NCBI GenBank assembly: GCA_030049955.1 | Contig: JASIJX010000471.1 | Span: forward strand, 1-27,569 | Length of the DNA stretch: 27,569 nucleotides | Reading direction: 5' to 3' | DNA from: Acidobacteriaceae bacterium | GTDB taxonomy: Bacteria > Acidobacteriota > Terriglobia > Terriglobales > Acidobacteriaceae | In this document: positions 13,500-20,845 of the stretch, piece after piece | How the letters are laid out: each line of letters starts with the position of its first letter | How positions within the stretch are numbered: position 1 is the stretch's first letter | Notes under the pieces: model-generated | The model's database searches: none | Told to the model about the DNA's origin: nothing | Seen by the model: the letters and a program-made list of their open reading frames with translations, nothing else | Made by a program: the position numbers and the translations under genes

Positions 13500-14272
13500 C
13501 AGGGAAACTATTCAGTCTGGAAGGAAAAGTTGCGGTCGTTACCGGAGGAACATCTGGAATCGGCCGCGCGTTGAGCATTGGACTCGCCGAAGCCGGCGCA
13601 GACGTCGTCGCAACCGCGCGGCGCGAGCAGCAGGTAGAGGAAACGGCGAGCGCCATTGAAGCCGCAGGCCGCAAAACCCTGCGCATGGCCTCCGACGTAT
13701 GCGACCGCGCATCGCTAGAGCGGCTGCTCGCAGCCGTGCTCAAGCAGTTCGGCAAAGTCGACATCCTCGTCAACTGTGCCGGCATTATCAAGCGCGCGCC
13801 CACGCTCGACTTCCCCGAAGAAGAGTGGACCTCCATTATCAACACCAACCTCACCGGCACTCTGCGCGCCTGCCAGGTCTTCGGCCGACACATGCTCGAG
13901 CGCGGCTACGGCCGCATCGTCAACATCGCCTCGCTCAACAGCTTCATCTCGCTGAGCGAGGTTGCAGCCTACGCCGCCAGTAAATCCGGCGTGGCCTCGC
14001 TCACGCGCTCGCTCGCCGTGGAGTGGTCAAAGAAGGGCGTCAACGTGAACGCAGTCGCCCCCGGCGTCTTCCGCACCGATCTCAACGCCAAGCTGCTCGA
14101 CAGCACCGCGCGCGGGCAGGAGCTGCTGATGCGCACGCCCATGGGCCGCTTCGGCAAAACCGAAGAGCTGATCGGCGCAACCGTCTTCTTCGCTTCCGAC
14201 AGCGCCTCGTTCGTCACCGGCCAGGTCCTCGCCGTCGATGGCGGCTTCCTCGCCAGCGGCGTAAATCAATAG
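13496..14272 (+). CDS. SDR oxidoreductase, probable uronate/aldonate dehydrogenase
   Basis: 258 aa short-chain dehydrogenase. TGGTSGIG (16-23) binds NAD(P), NCAG (93-96) is the structural Asn motif, and Ser146, Tyr159 and Lys163 (YAASK) form the catalytic triad. The C-terminal GQVLAVDGGF is classical. The closest named types are gluconate 5-dehydrogenase, KduD-like and fructuronate-reducing SDRs. After UxaC, reduction of D-fructuronate to D-mannonate is the obvious role and would replace a long-chain UxuB. I start at the ATG at 13496 (GGAG, six bases upstream, four-base overlap with the LarA gene); the frame stays open further upstream but only as a shadow. Exact substrate cannot be read from sequence. 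Confidence 0.85.
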   Translation: MTGKLFSLEGKVAVVTGGTSGIGRALSIGLAEAGADVVATARREQQVEETASAIEAAGRKTLRMASDVCDRASLERLLAAVLKQFGKVDILVNCAGIIKRAPTLDFPEEEWTSIINTNLTGTLRACQVFGRHMLERGYGRIVNIASLNSFISLSEVAAYAASKSGVASLTRSLAVEWSKKGVNVNAVAPGVFRTDLNAKLLDSTARGQELLMRTPMGRFGKTEELIGATVFFASDSASFVTGQVLAVDGGFLASGVNQ

Positions 14273-14282
14273 ACACGATCAT

Positions 14283-14306
14283 CTCCGGGCGCGCCAGCGC
14301 CCGGAG
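14283..14306. terminator. Strong hairpin after the uronate operon
   Basis: CTCCGGGCGC-GCCA-GCGCCCGGAG is a perfect 10-bp stem with a 4-base loop, starting 11 bases after the SDR stop. No U-tract follows (next bases ccccgctgcg), so it may stall or protect mRNA ends rather than act as a classical intrinsic terminator. Confidence 0.55.
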
Positions 14307-14387
14307 CCCCGCTGCGTACACGCAATGATAAAATTTCGCTGAATCTTTCGTCTGTAACAATTCCGTTCTCAAACGAAAGGGCCAGCC

Positions 14388-16472
14388 GTGACCTTCACGA
14401 AGCACAAGCGCGTTCTCCTCTCGACGGCCGCAATGTTCCTGGCCACATCTCTCGCAGCAGCCGCGCCCGCGCAGCAGCCCCGCATCACCCACGCGCAGGC
14501 AGTAGCTCGGGCGCGCCAGCTCGTTGCAAAAATGACGCTCGATGAAAAAGTCGCGGAGCTGCACGGCATCCACGATGCCGAGAATTACCGCGTCATTCCC
14601 GGCATTCCGCGTCTCGGCATCCCCGCGCTGCACATGACCAACGGCCCCGCAGGCGCAGGCCCCGGCGGAGCAGGTCCGCAAAAGCGCGCAACCGCATTTC
14701 CCTCGCCACTCGCGCTCGCCGCCACCTGGGATCCCGAGCTTTCGCACCAATACGGCAAGCTCGCCGCAGAAGAAGCACGCGCACTCGGCAGCCAGCTCTT
14801 CGAATCGCCGGACATCAACATCGCGCGCGTGCCGCAGGGCGGCCGCGTCTTTGAGAGCTACGGCGAAGACCCCTATCTCGACGCGCGCATCGCCGTCGCC
14901 AACATCGAAGGCATCCAGAGCGTGGGCGAACTGGCTAACGTCAAGCACTTCGACGCCAACAACCAGGAGACGCAGCGCATGTCGATTAACGAAATCATCG
15001 GCGAACGCGCGCTCCACGAAATCTACCTGCCCGCCTTTGAAGCCTCCATCAAAGAAGCGCACTCCGCCTCCATCATGTGCGCCTACCCGAAGATCAACGG
15101 CACATTTAACTGCGAAAACCCTCTACTGCTCACTGACATTCTGAAAAAGCAGTGGGACTTCCAAGGTTTCGTTATCTCCGACTGGGGCGCGACGCACAGC
15201 ACCGTGCCCAGCGCGCTCGCCGGCCTGGACGCAGAGATGCCCACCGGCCGCTACTTTGGCGATGACCTGCGCCACGCCGTCGAATCCGGCCAGGTGCCCA
15301 TGGCTGTGATCGACGACAAACTCGTGCGCCGCTTCACCACCATGATCGAATTCGGCCTCTTCTCTCCCGAGCCTGCGCCGAAACCCATCCCCGCATTCGA
15401 GCACGGCGCCGTCTCGCGCAGCATCGCCGAGCAGGCAATGGTCCTGCTCAAAAATGACGGCAACCTGCTCCCGCTCGACCGCAAAACCGTGCGCAGAATT
15501 GCGCTCATCGGCCCCTGGGCAGTACGGCCCAGCACCGGCGGCGAAGGCAGCTCGCACGTCATCCCGCTCTACGCCATCACGCCCTATGACGGCCTGGAGG
15601 CTGCGGTCGACAGGGAGATAACTCGGATGACCGTTACCGACGGCGCCGACATCGATGCAGCAGCCGCAGTAGCAGCCAAGGCTCAGATCGCCATCGTTAT
15701 GGTCGGCGATCAGGACAGCGAAGGCCACGACCAGAGCCTCGATCTGCCCGAGGGCCAGAACCAGCTCATCGCAGCCGTAGCCAAAGCAAATCCGAAAACC
15801 GTCGTGGTCGTGAAGAGCGGTTCGGCCGTGCTCATGCCCTGGATCGACCAGGTCCCGGCCGTAGTCGAAGCCTGGTACCCGGGCGAAGAAGACGGCGCCG
15901 CTGTGGCCGCAGTTCTGCTCGGCGATGTGAACCCCTCCGGCAAGCTGCCGCTCACCTTTCCGCGCAGCGTGGACCAGACGCTCGCCGCCAATCCCGAGCA
16001 GTACCCCGGCGTGAACGGCGAAGTGCATTACAGCGAAAATCTCGAAGTCGGCTATCGCGCCTACGCAGCCCACAACGTACAGCCGCAATTTCCCTTCGGC
16101 TTCGGGCTCTCCTACACGCAATTCAAATTTGACGATATAAGCGTGAAGCAACAGCCCGGCGCGGCAACCGCGACAGTGAGCTTCACCGTTACCAACACCG
16201 GCCAGCGCGCCGGCGCGGAAGTCGCACAGCTTTACCTCGGCTTTCCTTCCATCGACGAGGGCAACGAGCCGCCTATCCAGTTAAAGGGCTTCCGCAAGGT
16301 GATGCTCACGCCCGGCGAATCGAAGACCGTCACGCTCTCTCTCGATCCGCGCTCGTTTTCCTATTGGTCGGTAAAAGCGCACGCCTGGCAGTTGGCGCAT
16401 GGTGCGTTCCAGGTGTTGGTCGGCAATTCGTCCGCCGATACCACGCTCAAAGCAAGCCTTACTATCCGCTAA
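14388..16472 (+). CDS. Secreted GH3 beta-glucosidase/beta-xylosidase-type glycosidase
   Basis: 694 aa. A signal peptide (KHKR, hydrophobic core ~9-24, Ala-rich cleavage region near 25-29) points to export. Domain order is that of GH3: TIM barrel (~35-330) with KHF (186-188) and the nucleophile Asp265 in VISDWGATHS, then the alpha/beta sandwich (~350-560) with VMVGDQDSEGHDQSLDLP, whose Glu is the likely acid/base, and a C-terminal fibronectin-like domain (~590-690, FPFGFGLSYTQF then TNTGQRAGAEV). Such enzymes release glucose or xylose from oligosaccharides; the exact linkage cannot be read. The start is GTG at 14388; the next ATG (16 codons on) would cut the signal peptide. The TAA shares four bases with the convergent kinase gene. 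It is separated from the uronate operon by a hairpin, but a shared theme of plant-polymer use is plausible. Confidence 0.9.
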   Translation: MTFTKHKRVLLSTAAMFLATSLAAAAPAQQPRITHAQAVARARQLVAKMTLDEKVAELHGIHDAENYRVIPGIPRLGIPALHMTNGPAGAGPGGAGPQKRATAFPSPLALAATWDPELSHQYGKLAAEEARALGSQLFESPDINIARVPQGGRVFESYGEDPYLDARIAVANIEGIQSVGELANVKHFDANNQETQRMSINEIIGERALHEIYLPAFEASIKEAHSASIMCAYPKINGTFNCENPLLLTDILKKQWDFQGFVISDWGATHSTVPSALAGLDAEMPTGRYFGDDLRHAVESGQVPMAVIDDKLVRRFTTMIEFGLFSPEPAPKPIPAFEHGAVSRSIAEQAMVLLKNDGNLLPLDRKTVRRIALIGPWAVRPSTGGEGSSHVIPLYAITPYDGLEAAVDREITRMTVTDGADIDAAAAVAAKAQIAIVMVGDQDSEGHDQSLDLPEGQNQLIAAVAKANPKTVVVVKSGSAVLMPWIDQVPAVVEAWYPGEEDGAAVAAVLLGDVNPSGKLPLTFPRSVDQTLAANPEQYPGVNGEVHYSENLEVGYRAYAAHNVQPQFPFGFGLSYTQFKFDDISVKQQPGAATATVSFTVTNTGQRAGAEVAQLYLGFPSIDEGNEPPIQLKGFRKVMLTPGESKTVTLSLDPRSFSYWSVKAHAWQLAHGAFQVLVGNSSADTTLKASLTIR

Positions 16473-17971
16473 CGCGGCGTCTCCGCCTTCTGAGCGGATG
16501 ATTCCTGCGCTGGTGCGGCCGTATCGACCGGCAGCCGCACCAGGAATCGCGTGCTGCCTGGCTCCGATTTCACCTCGACCGTTCCGCCGAAGTTCTGCGT
16601 AATGATGCGGTGCACGATCTCCAGCCCCAGACCCGTTCCCGAGCCTTGCGGCTTGGTCGTAAAAAACGGCTCGAAGATCTTTGGCAGCACCTCGGCGGGA
16701 ATGCCGGAGCCATGGTCTTCCACACTCACGCCCAGAATGCCGGGCTCGCTCCACGTGGCGATTTCAATCTTCCCGCCCTCGGGCGAGGCGTCCGCGGCAT
16801 TATCGATAAGGTTTGTCCAAACCTGGCTGAGCGCCGCCCCACGCAGAATGATCTTCGATGGCGACGCATCGAACCGCTTCTCCACGGAAATGTTCTTGAC
16901 GCGCAGCTTGTGCCCGAGAATCGTAAGCGTGCTCTGCAGGCTGTCGTGAACGTCCACCTCTTTACCCAGCGATCGGTCATAATAGGCGAACTTCTTCACC
17001 GCCATCACCAGGTCGGAGATGCGCGTAACGCTCTCTTCTAGCATGCACACCTGCGAGCCGCAGGCGATAAGTGCTTCCAGCCAGTTGATGGCATCGGAAA
17101 ATCCGTCTCCGGCAAACGCCTGGCGTGCGCAAGTCAGCTCATCTTCCTTCAGGCCGGCATTCACAAGCACCGGCGCAATGGCGAAAGCGTTTTCTACACC
17201 CGCCGAGGAAAGCCACTCGCCCATCGCTTCTTCGGCGTCGGCCTGCTCCAGGCTGCTCATCGCCGCTCCGCCACACCGAGACAGCGTGTGCTCCAGCAGC
17301 AAGCGCATGCAATCCAATTGCTCGGCAGTTCTCGCCTGCGCATTCTCGCGCAGACTGAACTGCTGCAGCTTGAGCAGGTTTTCGCGCATCTGCGAAGCAG
17401 CGCGTTTGGCGGCGGCGCCCGGATTGTGCAGCTCGTGCATCAGCCCGGCTGCCATCGTGCCCAGCGAGACCAGCTTCTCGCGGTGCAGCGCCTCCACCTG
17501 GTGCGACTGCAGTCGCTGCGCCATATCGGCCAGCACTACGCGGCGCACCGCAGGGCAACACGCCATCAAGCTCCAGAACTCCTGCTCGCACAACCGCACC
17601 AGGATCGAATCCCGCGCGGCAACGATGCGAAAGTGCGAGCGCAACCGTCCCGTGAGCAGCGGAACCTCGCCAAAACCGTCGCCGGACTTCGCGCAGCCTA
17701 CCAGCGTCCAGCTTCCATCCTGTTCCGGCCGTTCCGCGCGGGTTTCGCCCTCGAGCACCACCCAGTAGTGTTGCCAGTCCTGCTCCGGCTCGAAAAGGAA
17801 CGCTCCGGCCCGCGCCTTAACCTGCTCCACGCGCTCCACACCGGGCATCACCTCAAGAAGGTCGGTCTCGGCAAAGATGCGGGTGCGGCGGAGCGCCTCA
17901 GCAACCTCCCGCAGGGAAATCGACTCAACCTCGATCGGACTTTCTGCGCCGTTCATGAACCCTTTTGCCAT
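16469..17971 (-). CDS. Histidine kinase with N-terminal cyclic-nucleotide-binding-like domain
   Basis: About 500 aa, soluble. Numbering here counts from the upstream TTG at 18013. Residues ~40-170 resemble a cNMP-binding beta-roll (AGAFLFEPEQDWQHYWVVLEG, then GDGFGEVPLL). The H-box MAAGLMHELHNP holds His193. A long insertion (~215-320) of helices separates it from the ATPase domain: N-box NLIDNAADAS (Asn401, Asn405), DHGSGIP, and GTGLGLEIV. The start is uncertain: TTG 18013 has no ribosome site and lies in a 12-base duplication (CCAGCCAAATTC and CCAGCCAAAATTC), ATG 17971 abuts GGCGGAG, and ATG 17956 follows AAAGGG by three bases. I use 17971. It follows the receiver-thioredoxin reductase gene in the same operon, its likely partner. 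The stop overlaps the GH3 stop. Confidence 0.88.
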   Translation of the reverse strand: MAKGFMNGAESPIEVESISLREVAEALRRTRIFAETDLLEVMPGVERVEQVKARAGAFLFEPEQDWQHYWVVLEGETRAERPEQDGSWTLVGCAKSGDGFGEVPLLTGRLRSHFRIVAARDSILVRLCEQEFWSLMACCPAVRRVVLADMAQRLQSHQVEALHREKLVSLGTMAAGLMHELHNPGAAAKRAASQMRENLLKLQQFSLRENAQARTAEQLDCMRLLLEHTLSRCGGAAMSSLEQADAEEAMGEWLSSAGVENAFAIAPVLVNAGLKEDELTCARQAFAGDGFSDAINWLEALIACGSQVCMLEESVTRISDLVMAVKKFAYYDRSLGKEVDVHDSLQSTLTILGHKLRVKNISVEKRFDASPSKIILRGAALSQVWTNLIDNAADASPEGGKIEIATWSEPGILGVSVEDHGSGIPAEVLPKIFEPFFTTKPQGSGTGLGLEIVHRIITQNFGGTVEVKSEPGSTRFLVRLPVDTAAPAQESSAQKAETPR

Positions 17972-18049
17972 CTCCGCCAGAGCGCTCAAATGGAACGCTT
18001 GCAACCCAGCCAAATTCTAATTGCTCAAATCCAGCCAAAATTCCCCGAG

Positions 18050-19702
18050 TTAAAAACCGGCCAGATACTGATGCACGAACTGCACCGCAATCGACCCTTC
18101 GCCCACTGCCGAAGCCACGCGCTTTACCGAACCGTGGCGCACATCCCCGGCCACAAACACGCCCGGCACGCTGGCCTCCAGCAGGTAAGGCTGCCGTTCT
18201 TCATGCCACAGTTCGCGAAAACTGTCATTCTCCGGCAGATCAGGTCCCGCAAGTAGGAATCCCTTCTCGTCCCGTAAAACACTCGGCGGCAGCCATTCCG
18301 TTATCGGCGCCGCGCCGATAAAGACAAACAACGAATTGGCGGCCACCGTCTGCTCGCCCGCCGGTGTCTGCAGCCTGATCTCCTCCAGCCGTTCCCCGCC
18401 GTAGGCCTCAATCACCTGCGTGCGAGTCTCTACCGAAATATTCGATGTTCGGGATATCTCATCGATCAAATATTTCGACATGGTGGCCGAAAGCCCCGCA
18501 CCGCGAACCAGCATGGTCACATGACGGGCATACTGCGAGAAGTACAAGGCAGCCTGGCCGGCAGAGTTCGCCCCGCCAACAATAAAAACGTCTTCGTCCT
18601 TACACGAATTCCCCTCAACCAGCGCCGCGCCATAGTAAATGCCACAGCCACAGAGCCGCTCGCATCCGGGAACCTCCAGTTTGCGGTATTGCACACCGGG
18701 CGCAAGCAGAACGGAGTGAGTGGAAACCTCGCGCCCATCGGCCGTCTGCACAAACCGGTACTGGCCATCCACCCGCAGGCCAGTGGCCCGCTGCACCACG
18801 AACTCGGCGCCAAACCGGCAGGCCTGTGTATGGGCTCGGCGGGCAAGTTCAGATCCGCTCAAACCGGCAGGGAAGCCCAGATAATTTTCAATACGTGAGG
18901 TCGACCCAGCCTGGCCGCCCGGCGCCTCCGGCTCAATTACCAGGGTCCGCAACCCCTCGCTGGCGCCATAAACCGCGGCTGCCAGGCCGGCAGGTCCCGC
19001 GCCCACCACCACAAAATCATAGAAATCCTGCCTGGCCTGCACCCGCAGGCCGACCTTCGCGGCCAGCGCCTCGGGCTCAGGGTCCACCAGCGCCGCACCA
19101 TCGCCAAACAGCACGACCGGAAGCCGGGCCGGGTCAAGTTGCCGCTCCTTGAGCAGCTTCGTCACATCCCCGTCGTCCGCGGCATTCAGCCACCGGTATG
19201 GTATCTGATTGCGAGATAAAAAGTTACGCACAAGGTGGTCCTTGAGAGACCAACGATGGCCGATCACCCGCAATCCCTCGAACTCCGGCCGGTAGCCCGC
19301 CTGCCAGTCGTCCAGCAGATCCGTCAGCGCCGGATAAAGCTTTTCCTCCGGCGGATCCCAAGGCTTGGTTAAGTAATAGTGAATACGGGCCGAATTGATC
19401 GCCCGGATCGCCGCTTCGGTATCGGCATAGGCCGTAAGTAGCACCCGGCGCGACTCTGGATAGAGCTTCCGGGCGCGCTCCAGGAACTCGACGCCCGTCA
19501 TGCCCGGCATGCGCTGGTCGCTCAGCAGCAGGGCAACCGGCTCCTCCCGGGCTCGGAGCTGGGTCAGAGTATCCAGCGCGGCCGGTCCGCTGGCTGCCCG
19601 CATAACACGATATTTCTCGAAATACTGCCGGCGCAGGTCCTGGACCACGGCTTCTAACACGTTTGTGTCGTCATCTACCGCTAACAGGATCGGCCGTTTC
19701 AT
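18050..19702 (-). CDS. Response-regulator receiver fused to thioredoxin reductase-like flavoprotein
   Basis: 550 aa. Residues 1-130 form a complete receiver: acidic VDDD (9-12), phospho-acceptor Asp62 in LLLSDQRMPG, Thr90 and Lys113. Residues ~142-222 look like a thioredoxin-fold remnant without cysteines (GHRWSLKDHLVRNFLSRN then LPVVLFGDG). Residues ~228-550 form the FAD/NADPH reductase: VVGAGPAGLAAA, IENYLGFPAG, VGGANSAGQAA and VFVAGDVRHG. At the place of the thioredoxin reductase redox pair CxxC the sequence reads GCERLCGCGIYYGA: Cys347, Cys351 and Cys353, C-x3-C-x-C instead. It may therefore not reduce ordinary thioredoxin. The kinase gene follows by 36 to about 80 bases depending on its start. 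The ATG at 19702 has no clear ribosome site. The fusion with a partner kinase suggests redox output controlled by phosphorylation (inference). Confidence 0.88.
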   Translation of the reverse strand: MKRPILLAVDDDTNVLEAVVQDLRRQYFEKYRVMRAASGPAALDTLTQLRAREEPVALLLSDQRMPGMTGVEFLERARKLYPESRRVLLTAYADTEAAIRAINSARIHYYLTKPWDPPEEKLYPALTDLLDDWQAGYRPEFEGLRVIGHRWSLKDHLVRNFLSRNQIPYRWLNAADDGDVTKLLKERQLDPARLPVVLFGDGAALVDPEPEALAAKVGLRVQARQDFYDFVVVGAGPAGLAAAVYGASEGLRTLVIEPEAPGGQAGSTSRIENYLGFPAGLSGSELARRAHTQACRFGAEFVVQRATGLRVDGQYRFVQTADGREVSTHSVLLAPGVQYRKLEVPGCERLCGCGIYYGAALVEGNSCKDEDVFIVGGANSAGQAALYFSQYARHVTMLVRGAGLSATMSKYLIDEISRTSNISVETRTQVIEAYGGERLEEIRLQTPAGEQTVAANSLFVFIGAAPITEWLPPSVLRDEKGFLLAGPDLPENDSFRELWHEERQPYLLEASVPGVFVAGDVRHGSVKRVASAVGEGSIAVQFVHQYLAGF

Positions 19703-20007
19703 ATATCATTAGTGTAAGACCCCATTGTCCCATTCTGGTTAATAGGCAAGGTCTATATTCCCCAGCCTTTTTGTGAAAGTGTTAAAAAAACTTAGGTAAT
19801 CTCGTTTCTGGGAGCAAGAACGGAACCCTAAAGGTGTGCCGGGGTGGGGACACCTTCGTAACGGCCGAGTAGTAGATAGGGACACTTAGCAGAGTGTTGT
19901 CCCCCTTTTGCCGATAGGGACGGAAGGGCTCACACATAGATACCGGGCTCGAACCGCCGCGGGGTAACGAGCGGCGCATTAGGTTGCAGGCGGGGTGGGA
20001 CACACAG
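19703..20007. other. Divergent intergenic region with hairpins and GGGACA repeats
   Basis: About 300 bases between the receiver-reductase gene (left) and the LuxR regulator (right). AAGGTGT (19831-19837) pairs perfectly with ACACCTT (19850-19856) around a G-rich 12-base loop. GGGACA (19879-19884) pairs with TGTCCC (19898-19903), followed by CCTTTT, a terminator- or attenuator-like shape. The word GGGACA or GGGACG recurs four times (near 19847, 19879, 19917 and 19997). On the minus strand, CTTTCA-N16-TATAGA is a weak promoter for the left gene. None of this matches a known riboswitch. Confidence 0.35.
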
Positions 20008-20691
20008 ATGAACAAAGTAATCCTGGCCGATTCGCAGGCGATATTTCGTGCGGGTACCGCAAAGGTGCTGGCGATGGATGAGGATCTGCGCATTATCGCG
20101 CAATGCACCGACCTCGATCGCATGTTCCACGCTGTCTCCACCTTTCCGGGGTCGATTGTTTTGTTTGCTGCCTCGCTGCGGCCGGATTTTGCCCGCCTGC
20201 ACGCGCTCCTTGAAACTACCGGCAGCCGCGGCATCGTGATCGCCGAAAACAACGAAAGCGCCGCAACCTACCTCCAGCAGGGCTTTCGCGGAGTCGTCTT
20301 CCGCAATGTCACCGGGCCGGCGCTGGCCGAATGCGTGCGCCGCGTTGCCACGGGCGATGTGTGGCAGCCGCCACAGGTGTTGCAGCCCGGCTCCCCGGAA
20401 GAAGACACCGTCGGCACTCGCGTCCGCGACCGGCTCACGCCCAAGGAAATGCGCATCGTCGCGCTGATCGTCCAGGGCTGCAAAAACCGCGAAATCGCCA
20501 TGCGCCTCAAAACCACCGAGCAGGTCATTAAAAACTACCTGCGCTCCATCTACGACAAAACCGGCGTAGGCGACCGGCTGGAACTGGCCCTCTTCACCAT
20601 TCACCACCGCGTACTGGCGCAGGCCGCCGCCGAGGTAGGCAACAAGCTCGAAGCCGAAGAACAGCAGGCCGCATCTGGCGTGGTCGCATAG
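20008..20691 (+). CDS. LuxR/NarL-type regulator with degenerate receiver
   Basis: 227 aa. Residues 1-122 have the receiver fold order of NarL-family regulators (ILADSQAIFRAG ... GFRGVVFRN ... GDVWQPP), but the phospho-acceptor position reads VLFAASLRP, with Ala54 where Asp is expected. The acidic cluster is reduced to one Asp, and the conserved Lys of the 'L-K-D' block is Arg99. The C-terminal helix-turn-helix (~142-200, LTPKEMRIVALIVQGCKNRE then VIKNYLRSIYDKTGV) looks fully functional. It is probably a DNA-binding regulator not controlled by ordinary phosphorylation. I start at ATG 20008, with GGGGTGGGA about seven bases upstream; a TTG 24 bases earlier is possible. It is divergent from the receiver-reductase/kinase operon and might regulate it (inference). 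Confidence 0.85.
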   Translation: MNKVILADSQAIFRAGTAKVLAMDEDLRIIAQCTDLDRMFHAVSTFPGSIVLFAASLRPDFARLHALLETTGSRGIVIAENNESAATYLQQGFRGVVFRNVTGPALAECVRRVATGDVWQPPQVLQPGSPEEDTVGTRVRDRLTPKEMRIVALIVQGCKNREIAMRLKTTEQVIKNYLRSIYDKTGVGDRLELALFTIHHRVLAQAAAEVGNKLEAEEQQAASGVVA

Positions 20692-20734
20692 AACGGGATT
20701 CAAAGGCCGCAAAAAATCCAATTTTCCCACTGTG

Positions 20735-20765
20735 CTGTCATCCTGAACGCAGTGAAGGATCCGAG
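20735..20765. repeat. Short dispersed inverted repeat (catcctgaa...gaaggatcc)
   Basis: GTCATCCTGAACGCAGTGAAGG followed by ATCC holds ATCCT (20740-20744) inverted against AGGAT (20756-20760). The phrase 'tcatcctgaacg-agtgaaggatc' is one I know as a recurrent intergenic repeat in acidobacterial and some other bacterial genomes. Only one copy is in this window, so repeat status rests on prior knowledge. The surrounding 20692-20845 holds nothing else I can support. Confidence 0.4.
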
Positions 20766-20845
20766 TTGCTTTTGGCGAGCTCAAATGGTTTTTTCAGCAA
20801 CCTGAAGAGTACGAACCTCAGCCCGTGCGCCAAACCTCCCTCCGA

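Noticed and set aside
14283..14306. Classical rho-independent terminator
   Set aside because: The stem is strong but no U-tract follows; kept only as a hairpin of uncertain role.
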